A DNA stretch of 38,165 bases, from contig JBQLZO010000063.1 of assembly GCA_052168315.1 (NCBI GenBank), positions 1 to 38,165 on the forward strand, read 5' to 3'. Source of the stretch: JBQLZO01 sp052168315 (lineage in GTDB: Bacteria; Planctomycetota; Phycisphaerae; Phycisphaerales; UBA1924). The notes under the pieces are model-generated. The model searched no databases. It saw only the letters and a list, made by a program, of their open reading frames with translations, and was not told the DNA's origin. Numbering within the stretch: position 1 is the stretch's first letter; every line of letters begins with the position of its first letter. The translations under genes and the position numbers were made by a program. Positions 6,270-14,072 of this stretch are shown here, in pieces.

Positions 6270-8039
6270 TTACCAGTCTTTCTCGACGCGGGTTCGCTGG
6301 CGGGACTGGGACTGGGACTGGCGGAGTTGTTCGAGTCGTTCGCGGTTGGCGGCCTCGCGTTCGAGGATGTCGCGGAGCTGCTGCTGGAGTTGTTGCTCGG
6401 CGGCCTGGGCGGATTGTTCGTCGGTGCCGGGCTGCTGTTGAGCGTCGGCGGGGTCGGGCTGCTGCGCGGCGGTGGGGTCCTGTGATGGTGGGGGTGCTTG
6501 GTCGGTTGGCGAGGGCTGGGGTTGGGGTTGGGGCTGGGATTGGTCCCGGTCCTGGGGTTGGGTCTGGTCTTGTGGATCTGGTTGTGGTTGTGATTGGGGT
6601 TGGTTCTGGTTCTGGCTTTGGTCTTGTGATGGTTCGGGTTGCTGGTCCCGGGACTGGTCGTCGGTCTGATCTTCGGAGGGGTCGTCGGGTTGGTTGTCTG
6701 GTTGGTCCGGGGTGTTGTCGGGATCGGTGGGCTCGCGCTCGTCGGGCTCGGTGCGGAGCTGTTCGGCCTGCTCGCGGAGGTCCTGGGCGAGTTGCTCGCG
6801 GCGCTGTTGCTGTTCGCGCTGCTGCTCGGGTGATGGTGGGTCGGGGGTCTGGCGCTGCTGGTCTTCGAGGTCGCGGGCCTGCTGGGCGAGTTCGCGTGCC
6901 TGCTCGAGTTGCTGCTCGAGCTGGTCGAGGGCGGGGTCTTCGGGAGCGCCGGCCTGCTCGCGGGCTTCGCGGGCGCGCTCGAGGGCTTCGCGGGCCTGTT
7001 CGAGGGCATCCTCGAGGTCGTCGATGGAGGGGGTGTCGGTTGGTTGTGATTGCTGGGGCTGTGCGGTCGGTTGGTCTTGTTGTGGTTCGGGCTGGGATTG
7101 TTGTTGTGTGGGTTCGGGCTGGGGTTCGGGTTGGGGCTGGGGTTCTGGTTGAGACTCCGGGGGCGAATCGGGTTGTTGGGGTGGTTGCTGGTTCTGGGGC
7201 TGGGGCTGGTCTTCCTGCTGGGTTTGCTGCTGGCCCTGTTGTTGGCTTTGCTGTTGGGCCTGTTGTTCCTGCTGGTCGGCCTGCTGGTCGAGCTGGTCGG
7301 CGGCCTGGTTTGCCTGTTGCTGGAGTTGTTCCATGGCGCGCTTGAGCTGGTTGGCTTCGTAGAGCCTGCGCCTTGTGTATTCGATGGATCGTGCGAGGTC
7401 GTCGGTGGCCTGGTTGGTGGGCGGCGCGCCGGCGCGGGCGGCGCTGAGGTGTTCGGCGGCGGCGCGGTATTCGGCGATGGCGTCGTCGATGGTGGGCTGG
7501 GCGGTGCCGGGTGCGGGGGGCGCGGTTGGTGTGGTGGGTGTGGTGGCGGCCTGGAGGAGTTGGTCGGCGGCGCGGGCGCGGAGGATGCCGAGGTTGTGCT
7601 GGGCCTGTTGCGCGAGCGGGCCGGCGTTGGGGGTGGCGGCGACGCGCTGGAGGTCTTCGATGGCGGAGGCGATCGACTCGGGATCGGGTGCGGTGTCGGC
7701 GGCGGCGAGTCGTGCGATGGCGCGGTTGTAGAGGGCGGTGGTGGAGCGTGGGTCGAGGGAGAGGGCGTGCTGGTAGGCGCTGAGCGCGGCGTCGATGTCG
7801 CCTGACTCGAAGGCCGCGTTGCCCTGGGCGATGGTGCGGGCGATTTCGGCGGGGCTGGGGTTGGGGTTGGCGTTGGGCGTGGATTCGGCGGTGCGGGTTT
7901 GGGTTGGTTCGGGGGTTGGGGATGGGGTTTGGGCGTGGGTGTGGGTGGAGGCGATGGCCGAGATGGTGATGGACAGGAGCGCGGCGGTGCGCGCGCGGGG
8001 TGTTGTTGCTGGAGGATGGAGGTTGGGTGCGGGTGTCAT
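6270..8039 (-). CDS. batC: BatC-like TPR protein with very long Gln/Pro-rich coiled tail
   Basis: 589 residues. Signal peptide (about 17-37) is followed by TPR units at about 63-110 (NAAFESGDIDAALSAYQHAL, then ALSLDPRSTTALYNRAIARL) and further helices to about 235. From about 235 to the end it is low complexity: QQ-rich coiled coil, Gln/Pro/Glu repeats, an acidic-basic helix (LEDALEQAREALERAREA), more Gln/Pro/Asp, and a C-terminal QLRDILEREAANRERLEQLR helix. It starts at ATG 8039, overlapping the batB stop in ATGA, so the two are translationally coupled. In Bat loci BatC is a periplasmic TPR protein thought to bind the vWA pair. The tail makes it far longer than BatC proteins I know. The repeats favour slippage and length variation between strains. 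Confidence 0.75.
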   Translation of the reverse strand: MTPAPNLHPPATTPRARTAALLSITISAIASTHTHAQTPSPTPEPTQTRTAESTPNANPNPSPAEIARTIAQGNAAFESGDIDAALSAYQHALSLDPRSTTALYNRAIARLAAADTAPDPESIASAIEDLQRVAATPNAGPLAQQAQHNLGILRARAADQLLQAATTPTTPTAPPAPGTAQPTIDDAIAEYRAAAEHLSAARAGAPPTNQATDDLARSIEYTRRRLYEANQLKRAMEQLQQQANQAADQLDQQADQQEQQAQQQSQQQGQQQTQQEDQPQPQNQQPPQQPDSPPESQPEPQPQPEPQPEPTQQQSQPEPQQDQPTAQPQQSQPTDTPSIDDLEDALEQAREALERAREAREQAGAPEDPALDQLEQQLEQARELAQQARDLEDQQRQTPDPPSPEQQREQQQRREQLAQDLREQAEQLRTEPDEREPTDPDNTPDQPDNQPDDPSEDQTDDQSRDQQPEPSQDQSQNQNQPQSQPQPDPQDQTQPQDRDQSQPQPQPQPSPTDQAPPPSQDPTAAQQPDPADAQQQPGTDEQSAQAAEQQLQQQLRDILEREAANRERLEQLRQSQSQSRQRTRVEKDW

Positions 8040-9109
8040 GGCGTGGGGCCTGTCGTGGATCGGCGCCGGCGCGCGGCGGGGATGAGTCTTTCGAGGGTGA
8101 TGAGCGCGATGGCGGGGATGAGCGCCCATTGGAACCTGTGGGCGCGCTGGGTGGTGTCGCGCTGGTCGGTGTCGTCGGTGTTGGCGACGGCGGCCTGGAC
8201 GAGCGATTCGTAGACGCCGGCGAGGTCGATGTCGCCGGTCTCGACTTCGATGGCCCGGCCGCCGGGGGTGGCCGCGGCGATGGCGCGGAGTGTGGGCATG
8301 TGGAGGCGGGTGACGACGGGTTCGCCGTCGTGCTGGAGGAGGGTTCGGCGGCCCTGTTCGTTGGTGATGGGGATGTTGACGCCCTGTGAGGAGCCGATGC
8401 CGATGGTGATGATGCGGATGCCGAGTTGTCCGGCGGCGGCGGCGGCTTCGACGGGGAGCGAGGCGTGGTCTTCGCCATCGGTGATGATGACGATGTCGCG
8501 CTGGCGGGCTTCGGGGGCGTCGGCGGGGTTGGTGTCGGGATCGGCGCTGGGGTCGAGTTCGAAGACATCGCGCGTGGTTCTTCGGATGGCATCGCCGATG
8601 CTGGTGCCGGGGAGGGAGGTGGAGTCTGTCGAGAGTGATTTGAGCGCGAGGCGTGCGAAGGCGTGGTCGAGTGTGAGCGGTGTGGCGATGTTGACGCCGC
8701 CGGCGAAGGCGACGATGGCGATGCGGTCGGCGGGGCGTGCATCGATGGCGTCTGCGACCCAGAGCTTGGCGCGTTCGAGGCGGTTGGGGGCGAGGTCCTG
8801 GGCGAGCATGGACTTGGAGGTGTCGATGAGGAATGCGACATCGCGGGCGGTGCGGATGACGGGGCGGTGCTCCTCGCCCCACTGCGGGCGTGCGAGGGCG
8901 GTGATGATGAGGGCGAGGGCCGTGAGGGTGATGGCAGCGCGGAGGATGGCGCGGGGTGTGGCGCCGCGGGGGGCGAGGCGCTGGAGCATGGGCGGCGCGA
9001 TGAATCGGCGGAGGAGGGTCCGGGAGCGCGCGATGGAGAGCGCGATGAGGGCGGCGATGAGGGGGAGGGCGAGGAGCCAGAGCAGTGTGTCGGGGTTTGC
9101 GAAGGTCAT
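8036..9109 (-). CDS. batB: BatB-like von Willebrand factor A membrane protein
   Basis: 357 residues. Two N-terminal membrane segments (about 8-26 and 55-73) with the ARPQWG signature after the second. A vWA domain follows with an intact metal-ion site: DTSKS at 96-100, a Thr near 169 (LPGTSIGDA) and ITDGEDH with Asp 211. A last membrane segment lies near the C-terminus (WALIPAIALITLERL). The conserved FxGxxNxxTPLTxDHA element matches BatB. The domain faces the periplasm between the second and third segments. Its start at ATG 9109 overlaps the batA stop as ATGA and its own stop overlaps the batC start in the same way, so A, B and C form a coupled block with fixed stoichiometry. Confidence 0.92.
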   Translation of the reverse strand: MTFANPDTLLWLLALPLIAALIALSIARSRTLLRRFIAPPMLQRLAPRGATPRAILRAAITLTALALIITALARPQWGEEHRPVIRTARDVAFLIDTSKSMLAQDLAPNRLERAKLWVADAIDARPADRIAIVAFAGGVNIATPLTLDHAFARLALKSLSTDSTSLPGTSIGDAIRRTTRDVFELDPSADPDTNPADAPEARQRDIVIITDGEDHASLPVEAAAAAGQLGIRIITIGIGSSQGVNIPITNEQGRRTLLQHDGEPVVTRLHMPTLRAIAAATPGGRAIEVETGDIDLAGVYESLVQAAVANTDDTDQRDTTQRAHRFQWALIPAIALITLERLIPAARRRRSTTGPTP

Positions 9110-10236
9110 GCCGGCTCCTTCCTGAGGATGGTGTGCGCGAGGAGGAGTTCGGCGGCGAGCAGGGCGAGGGCGATGATGGCGGGGAGGGTGAAGCGTTCGT
9201 CGTAGTTGGTGTATTCGATGGAGGTGATCTCGGAGGTTTCGAGGGCATCGATCTCGGCGTAGATGCGGCGGAGTGCGTCGGCATCGTCGGCGGACCAGAA
9301 GCGGCCATCGGTGGTCTCGGCGATGCGCTGGAGGGTTGCGGGGTTGAAGTTGGAGGCGGGGGTCCTGATGAACTGGTTGGGGCCGACCTGCATGAGCTGC
9401 TGGGATCCGATGGCGATGGCGTAGACGCGGATGCCGAGCTTCGCGCAGAGGTCGGCGGCCTCGAGGGCGGGGATCTGTCCGGCGGTCTCGTTGCCATCGG
9501 TGAGGAGGATGATGGCCTTGGACTTGATTTCGAAGTCGGGTTCGGGGGCTTGCTGGGCGGGGTCGGTGTTGTTGTTCGAGTCGGTGGTGGATGGGGATGG
9601 GGTGTCGGGGGAACGCTGGCGCTGTTTGAGGTCCTGCTCGGCGCGGTCGAGGCGTGCGGCGGCGAGGGCGAGCGCTTCGCCGATGGCGGTGCCGTCTTCG
9701 AGCGAGTCGGGCGCTGCTGGGCGGAGCGCCTCGGCGAGCTGGGCGAGGGTGTCGTGGTCGTGGACGAGGGGGCAGGTGGTTTCGGCGTAGCGCGCGAAGG
9801 AGATGAGCCCGATGAGGTCGTTGGGTCGGCCGTCGAGGGTGGTGTCGGTGGTGTCGGGCTCGCCGAGGACGAAGGAGCGGAAGACCTGCTGGGCGACATC
9901 GAAGCGGGTGCGCGGTCCCTGCGGTGTGGGCATGGGCGCGTGCATGGATGATGAGCGGTCGAGCGCGGCGATGATGGCGACGCCGCGCGTGCGGGTCTGG
10001 ACCTGGCCAGCGCCCCACTGCGGGCGGGCGGCGGCGATGATGAGGGCGATGAGTGCGAGCGATCGGAGGATGGGCAGGAGCGGGAGGCAGCGCTGGCGGA
10101 GCGATCGGCCGGCGGCCTCGGCCCATGCGGTGGAGCTGAAGAGGGTGTGCGGGGCGCGGCGGGCGCGCGGGGCGAGCCAGATGAGCGGGAGCAGCGCGAG
10201 CAGGGCGAACAGGGCTGGGTCTTCGAATCGGAACAT
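9106..10236 (-). CDS. batA: BatA-like von Willebrand factor A membrane protein
   Basis: 376 residues. The N-terminus FRFEDPALFALLALLPL is the usual BatA anchor. A second membrane segment (about 55-71) ends in ARPQWG. The vWA domain has DRSSS at 93-97, Thr 183 in DGTAIGEAL and LLTDGNE with Asp 247, so all metal-ion-dependent adhesion site ligands are present. A Ser/Asn/Pro-rich insertion (about 208-235) lies within the domain, just before the third ligand strand, and is unusual. A C-terminal segment (IIALALLAAELLLAHTIL) is the third anchor. It lies 44 bases after the DUF4381-like gene and overlaps batB by four bases. No Shine-Dalgarno site is seen. Confidence 0.92.
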   Translation of the reverse strand: MFRFEDPALFALLALLPLIWLAPRARRAPHTLFSSTAWAEAAGRSLRQRCLPLLPILRSLALIALIIAAARPQWGAGQVQTRTRGVAIIAALDRSSSMHAPMPTPQGPRTRFDVAQQVFRSFVLGEPDTTDTTLDGRPNDLIGLISFARYAETTCPLVHDHDTLAQLAEALRPAAPDSLEDGTAIGEALALAAARLDRAEQDLKQRQRSPDTPSPSTTDSNNNTDPAQQAPEPDFEIKSKAIILLTDGNETAGQIPALEAADLCAKLGIRVYAIAIGSQQLMQVGPNQFIRTPASNFNPATLQRIAETTDGRFWSADDADALRRIYAEIDALETSEITSIEYTNYDERFTLPAIIALALLAAELLLAHTILRKEPA

Positions 10237-10280
10237 GCGTGGTGTGTGGGCGGATGTGTGTCGGGGTTTGCGTGGTGGGG

Positions 10281-11480
10281 TCAGGGTTGTGGTGTGGGGT
10301 CGGGGAGGAGCCTTGCGGCGGCGCCTGGGCGGGGGAATCTGGTGCGGCCTCGCTGGATGATGAGGGTGGCGGTGGGGTCTGCGGTGCGGTCGATGAAGCC
10401 GCGGACGGCGTCGATGGCGCGCTGGGCATCGTCGCGGGTGGCGTGGGCGCCGGCGTACTTGACGAGGTCGATTCGGCTGAGGAACTCGGCGAGGGCGCGG
10501 CGGTCTTCGGGGGTGAGGGCGGTGGGGTTGAGTGCGGCGGACTCGGCTTCGCGGAGGAACTCGGGCGTGGTGAGGTTGGGGGCGCGGAGGTGGAATCGGT
10601 CTTCGAGGTAGCCGCGGAGGATGGCCGAGAGGCGCTGGAGGAGGAGGGCGAATCGGCCGGCTTCGAGGTCTTTGTGTGCGAGGACTCGGTTGAGTTCGTT
10701 GTGCGCGTTTTCGTGGGCGGTGATGGTGATGATGCGGGTATTGCGCCTGCGCTGGATGGTGGCGATGGCGAGGCAGGCGGCGGTGATGGTGAGGGCGGCG
10801 GCCGTGGCGATGAGGGTGGTGGTGAGCCAGGGGAACGGCCAGCGGGGTTCGGCGATGGATCGGAGTTCGGCGAGTGCGGGCTGTTCGCCTTCGGCGAAGG
10901 TGGAGGTGATGGAGATGGAGATGGGTTCGGTGGTGGGGGCGTTGGCTGGATCGTTGCTGGAGTTCTGGTCGGTGCTTGTGGTGGTGGTGGGGATGGTGAA
11001 GGGGGCGATGGTGAACTGGCCGGGGGTGAGGGGCTGGAGGTTGAAGGTGATGTTGAAGGGCTGAGAGGCGGATGGGATGGCGCTGGGGCGGGCGCGGGGT
11101 GTGGGGTCGAGGGTGATGGCGTCCGGGAGTGCGGCTTCGAGGTTGGCCCGAGTGGCGGTCCAGTCGGGCGCTGTGGGTGAGGGGGTGTTGTTGGGGCGAG
11201 CGGTGATGGTGAGGGTGATGGTGTCGGCGACGGTGGGGTTGGTGGGGGAGAGGTTGAGGGTGATGGTGTGGGTGGTGGTGTTGAGGGTCTGGGTGTGGGA
11301 TTGAGTTTGTGTTTGGGATTGGGTTTGGACTTGGGCGCGCGTGGTGTGGGTGAGGAGGAGGGCGAGGGTGGCGGTGAGGATGGCGATGAGTGCGCGGGTG
11401 GGGTGGTGGGCTGCGCGTGGTGCGCCGCGGTGAGGTGGGCGGCGGGCTGGTTGGTTGGTTGGGGTGGGGTGACTGGTCAT
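10281..11480 (-). CDS. BatD/DUF4381-like membrane protein (Ig-like ectodomain plus helical cytoplasmic domain)
   Basis: 399 residues. Signal anchor at about 30-49, a Gln/Thr-rich spacer, then a beta-rich ectodomain (72-195) with the NPTVADTITLTI and LTPGQFTIAPF patterns seen in BatD/oxygen-tolerance proteins. A membrane segment (218-242) leads to a helical cytoplasmic domain: HENAHNELNRVLAHKDLEAG, then LSAILRGYLEDRFHLRAP and TTPEFLREAE. That second half matches the DUF4381-type protein found beside DUF58 in MoxR operons. The gene sits where DUF4381 normally does, between DUF58 (105 bases upstream) and batA (44 bases downstream). I infer it anchors the DUF58 protein at the membrane. Confidence 0.75.
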   Translation of the reverse strand: MTSHPTPTNQPARRPPHRGAPRAAHHPTRALIAILTATLALLLTHTTRAQVQTQSQTQTQSHTQTLNTTTHTITLNLSPTNPTVADTITLTITARPNNTPSPTAPDWTATRANLEAALPDAITLDPTPRARPSAIPSASQPFNITFNLQPLTPGQFTIAPFTIPTTTTSTDQNSSNDPANAPTTEPISISITSTFAEGEQPALAELRSIAEPRWPFPWLTTTLIATAAALTITAACLAIATIQRRRNTRIITITAHENAHNELNRVLAHKDLEAGRFALLLQRLSAILRGYLEDRFHLRAPNLTTPEFLREAESAALNPTALTPEDRRALAEFLSRIDLVKYAGAHATRDDAQRAIDAVRGFIDRTADPTATLIIQRGRTRFPRPGAAARLLPDPTPQP

Positions 11481-11540
11481 GCGTTGGAGTGCGCGGGGTG
11501 GTTGATCGAGTGCGGGCCTGAGCGGGTGTGTCCGATGGAG

Positions 11541-11561
11541 CCCGTTCGCAGTGGGAACGGG
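11541..11561 (-). terminator. Hairpin between the DUF58 gene and the next bat gene
   Basis: CCCGTTC (11541-11547) and GAACGGG (11555-11561) pair perfectly over 7 bp around a 7-base loop. It lies in the 105-base gap after the DUF58 stop. There is no T-run on the minus side, so it is more likely a partial terminator or mRNA-processing/stability hairpin than a full stop for the operon. Confidence 0.4.
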
Positions 11562-11585
11562 GGGAAGTGGGGGAATTGGGGGGGG

Positions 11586-12509
11586 TCAGCGGTGGTTTCT
11601 TCGTTCGCGGGCTCGGAAGAGTTCGATGAGGGCGTGGACATAGGGCTGGTCGGTGCGGATGTGGACGAGGTCAGCGCCCGCAGCGCGGAATTGGCGGGCG
11701 AGGGCTGCGCGGTGTCGGGCGGCGTGCTGCTCGTAGTTGCGCCGGATGCGCGGGGAGGCGGTGTCGAGGAGGGTGGTGCGGCCGGTCTCGGCGTCGATGA
11801 GGGGGATGAGTCCTGCGCTGCGGTGGGGGAGTTCGAGTTCTCGTGGGTCGGTGAGCGCGAGGGCGATGAGGTCGTGGCGGGTGGCGAGGCGGGTGAGGGT
11901 GTTGAGGAAGGGCGAGGCGGGGGGGTGCGGTGGCTCGAGGCCGACGCCTGGGAAGAGGAAGTCGGAGAGGAGGAAGATGACCGCGCGTCGGCGGAGGACG
12001 CGGGCGAGGTGTTCGAGGGCGGCGTGGGCGTCGGTGGCGTGGGAAGTGGGTTCGGCGTCGAGGATGTCGCGGACGACGCGCCAGGCGTGGCGGCGTCCCT
12101 TGGCGGGGGGGACGAAGGACTCGATGCGGTCGGTGAAGGTGAGGAGGCCGACCTTGTCGTTGGACTTGACGGCGGCGATGGCGAGGACGGATGCGATCTC
12201 GGCGGCGAGTTCGTTGCGTGAGCGGTCGATGGAGCCGAAGTGCCCGGAGGCCGAGAGGTCGGTGGCCAGGACGATGGTGAGTTCGCGTTCCTCGACGAAG
12301 CGTTTGATGTGGGGGGTGCCGGTGCGGGCGGTGACATTCCAGTCGATGGATCGGATGTCATCGCCGGGGGCGTACTCGCGGACCTCGTCGAACTCCATGC
12401 CCTGGCCCTTGAAGGCGGAGGAGAACTCGCCGGCGAAGAGGTCGTCGACCATGCGGGCGGTGTAGACCTGGAGCTGGCGGACTTTTGCCATGAGGTCTTC
12501 GCGGAGCAT
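11586..12509 (-). CDS. DUF58 (vWA-like) protein
   Basis: 307 residues. The DUF58 hallmark is intact: GMEFDEVREYAPGDDIR (38-53) followed by SIDWNVTART. The vWA-like part has DLSAS at 84-88, matching the DxSxS metal site. It has no membrane segment. DUF58 proteins regularly follow moxR and are thought to be cytoplasmic clients or adaptors of the AAA+ ATPase; the biochemical role is not established. The start was chosen at ATG 12509 (MLREDLMAKVRQ); an upstream in-frame ATG at 12584 would add a Pro/Ser-rich leader that runs into the 16-bp tandem repeats. The stop is 105 bases before the next gene. No Shine-Dalgarno site is visible on the C-rich strand. Confidence 0.92.
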   Translation of the reverse strand: MLREDLMAKVRQLQVYTARMVDDLFAGEFSSAFKGQGMEFDEVREYAPGDDIRSIDWNVTARTGTPHIKRFVEERELTIVLATDLSASGHFGSIDRSRNELAAEIASVLAIAAVKSNDKVGLLTFTDRIESFVPPAKGRRHAWRVVRDILDAEPTSHATDAHAALEHLARVLRRRAVIFLLSDFLFPGVGLEPPHPPASPFLNTLTRLATRHDLIALALTDPRELELPHRSAGLIPLIDAETGRTTLLDTASPRIRRNYEQHAARHRAALARQFRAAGADLVHIRTDQPYVHALIELFRARERRNHR

Positions 12510-12570
12510 GGGGGGATGGGCCTTGGGGGTTGGGGGTTGGGGCGAGGAGAGGGAGAGAAGACAGGGGTCG

Positions 12571-12618
12571 GAGACCGGTGCCACCTACGACCGGTGCCAC
12601 CTGAGACCGGTGCCACCT
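12571..12618. repeat. Three tandem 16-bp repeats (ACCGGT-centred)
   Basis: Exact tandem copies: GAGACCGGTGCCACCT (12571-12586), ACGACCGGTGCCACCT (12587-12602) and GAGACCGGTGCCACCT (12603-12618). Thirteen of 16 positions (GACCGGTGCCACCT minus the leader) are invariant. The core ACCGGT is palindromic. They fill the moxR-DUF58 gap, so an operator, an mRNA element or a dispersed intergenic repeat are all possible. Confidence 0.85.
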
Positions 12619-12633
12619 GAAGAGTGAGTGGGT

Positions 12634-13656
12634 TCAGGGGACGGGGAGGTGGTCGAGGATGGTGGCGATGATGGCATCGGTGGTCATGTTCTCGGCTTCG
12701 GCTTCGTAGGTGGGGATGATGCGGTGGCGGAGGACCTCGTGGGCGATGGACTTGATGTCGTGGGGTGTGACGAAGCCGCGGGCATCGAGGAAGGCGCGGG
12801 CCCTTGCGGCGAGGGTGAGGGCGATGGTGGCTCGGGGCGAGGCGCCGTATTCGATGAGGTGGGCGAGCTTGAGGTTGTAGTCGGCGGGCTGGCGGGTGGC
12901 GTGGACGATGTCGACGATGTAGTCGCGGACCTTGGGGTCGATGTAGATGCGGTCGACGACGGCGCGGGCATCGAGGATCTGTTCGATGGTGATGACGGGC
13001 TGGACCTGGGTCGGGGGCGCGATGCTGGCCATGCGGTCGAGGACTCGGCGCTCGTCGGCCTTGGAGGGATAGCTGATCTTGAGCTTGAGCATGAAGCGGT
13101 CGGTCTGTGCTTCGGGGAGGGGGTATGTGCCCTCCTGCTCGACGGGGTTCTGGGTGGCGAGGACGAGGAAGGGGTTGTCGAGTGGGTAGGTGGTGTCGCC
13201 GATGGTGACCTGTCGTTCCTGCATGGCTTCGAGGAGCGCGGACTGGACCTTTGCGGGGGCGCGGTTGATCTCGTCGGCGAGGATGATGTTGGCGAAGATG
13301 GGGCCCTTGCGGGGCGTGAACTCGGCGGAGGCGGGGTTGTAGATGAGGGTGCCGAGGAGGTCGGCGGGGAGGAGGTCTGGGGTGAACTGGATGCGTGAGA
13401 ACTTCGCGTGGATGGCTCGGGCGAGGGAGGAGACGGTGAGGGTCTTGGCGAGGCCGGGGACGCCTTCGAGGAGGACATGGCCGTTGGTCAGCAGGCCGAT
13501 GAGCAGGCCCTCGACCATGGCGTGCTGGCCGACGACGACCTGCTCGACGGCCTGGACGATCTGGCGGATGGGCTTTGCGTGTTGCTGGACGGCCTCGGCG
13601 ATGTCGTGGGTGGGTGGGGCGGGTGCGGTGGTGGTGGTGTGGTTCTGCTCGGTCAT
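12634..13656 (-). CDS. moxR: MoxR-family AAA+ ATPase
   Basis: 340 residues. Walker A GVPGLAKT at 65-72 and Walker B IILADEINRAP around 124-134 are intact. Sensor 1 follows in LATQNPVEQEGTYPLPEAQTDRF (166-188), which is diagnostic for MoxR. A C-terminal lid holds ARAFLDARGFVTPHDIK. MoxR proteins act as chaperone-like ATPases that activate or assemble vWA-domain proteins, here DUF58, BatA and BatB downstream. The start was chosen at ATG 13656 (MTEQNHTTTT) because homologues begin there; the open frame extends further upstream with low-complexity sequence. It is the first gene of the operon, so the promoter should lie in 13657-14072. No Shine-Dalgarno site is seen. Confidence 0.95.
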   Translation of the reverse strand: MTEQNHTTTTAPAPPTHDIAEAVQQHAKPIRQIVQAVEQVVVGQHAMVEGLLIGLLTNGHVLLEGVPGLAKTLTVSSLARAIHAKFSRIQFTPDLLPADLLGTLIYNPASAEFTPRKGPIFANIILADEINRAPAKVQSALLEAMQERQVTIGDTTYPLDNPFLVLATQNPVEQEGTYPLPEAQTDRFMLKLKISYPSKADERRVLDRMASIAPPTQVQPVITIEQILDARAVVDRIYIDPKVRDYIVDIVHATRQPADYNLKLAHLIEYGASPRATIALTLAARARAFLDARGFVTPHDIKSIAHEVLRHRIIPTYEAEAENMTTDAIIATILDHLPVP

Positions 13657-14072
13657 GGGTGTTGGTCCGTGGCGAGATCGGGGTGGTTGGCGGGGGCCTT
13701 TGGTGTGAGCGCTGAGATGCGCTGGGTGCTCGGATCCGTCATGGGTTGCCGGGTTGTGTGTGCGCGGGGTGGCGCTGGAACGCGTTTTGAGCGTTGGGAG
13801 AGGGTAGGGAAGGGGGTGGGTGAGCGGCGGCGCGGGGTTGGGGGTGCGGGCGGTGTGAGCGCGCATTGTCCCCGCGGCGAGCGCTGCTGCTGCGTCTCTG
13901 ATTGAACCAGCGCGGGGCGCTGGGGTTGCGGGTCGGGGATGCGGGGATTCGGGGGTGTGGTGATGGAGGAATGGCGCGTGCGCGGGCGGTAGACTCGGCA
14001 CGGCGGGCGCAGTGCTTCGTGCCCGGCCGATGGACTTTGTACGGATGCGAAGAGGGATGCGGAAAGGACTGC
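13657..14072. other. Divergent control region between moxR and the superoxide dismutase
   Basis: Nothing coding is supported in these 416 bases. It must contain the promoters of both genes. A perfect hairpin CCAGCG/CGCTGG with a 5-base loop lies at 13907-13923. TAGACT at 13990-13995 is a possible -10 for the plus strand but lacks a clear -35. The last 20 bases carry GGAAAGGA, the ribosome site of the dismutase gene. Minus-strand signals for moxR are not recognisable. Confidence 0.45.
13907..13923. other. Perfect hairpin in the moxR/sod control region
   Basis: CCAGCG and CGCTGG form a 6-bp stem with a CGGGG loop. On the minus strand it is followed by TTCAAT. It lies between two divergent genes where no terminator is needed, so it could be a regulator site or a transcriptional insulator. 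Confidence 0.35.

Noticed and set aside
3511..8841. Very long open frames antisense or out of frame to the bat genes, of Pro/Ser/Arg-rich composition
   Set aside because: They are by-products of GC-rich codons with few stops. The bat proteins in the true frame have clear domains, and the alternatives have none.
12510..12584. Upstream ATG at 12584 as the start of the DUF58 gene
   Set aside because: The extra 25 residues are Pro/Ser-rich and unlike the family, which begins with the MLREDL-type helix.
13657..14001. N-terminal extension of moxR into the upstream region
   Set aside because: The sequence is low complexity and MoxR homologues begin near MTEQNH; the extension has no start context.
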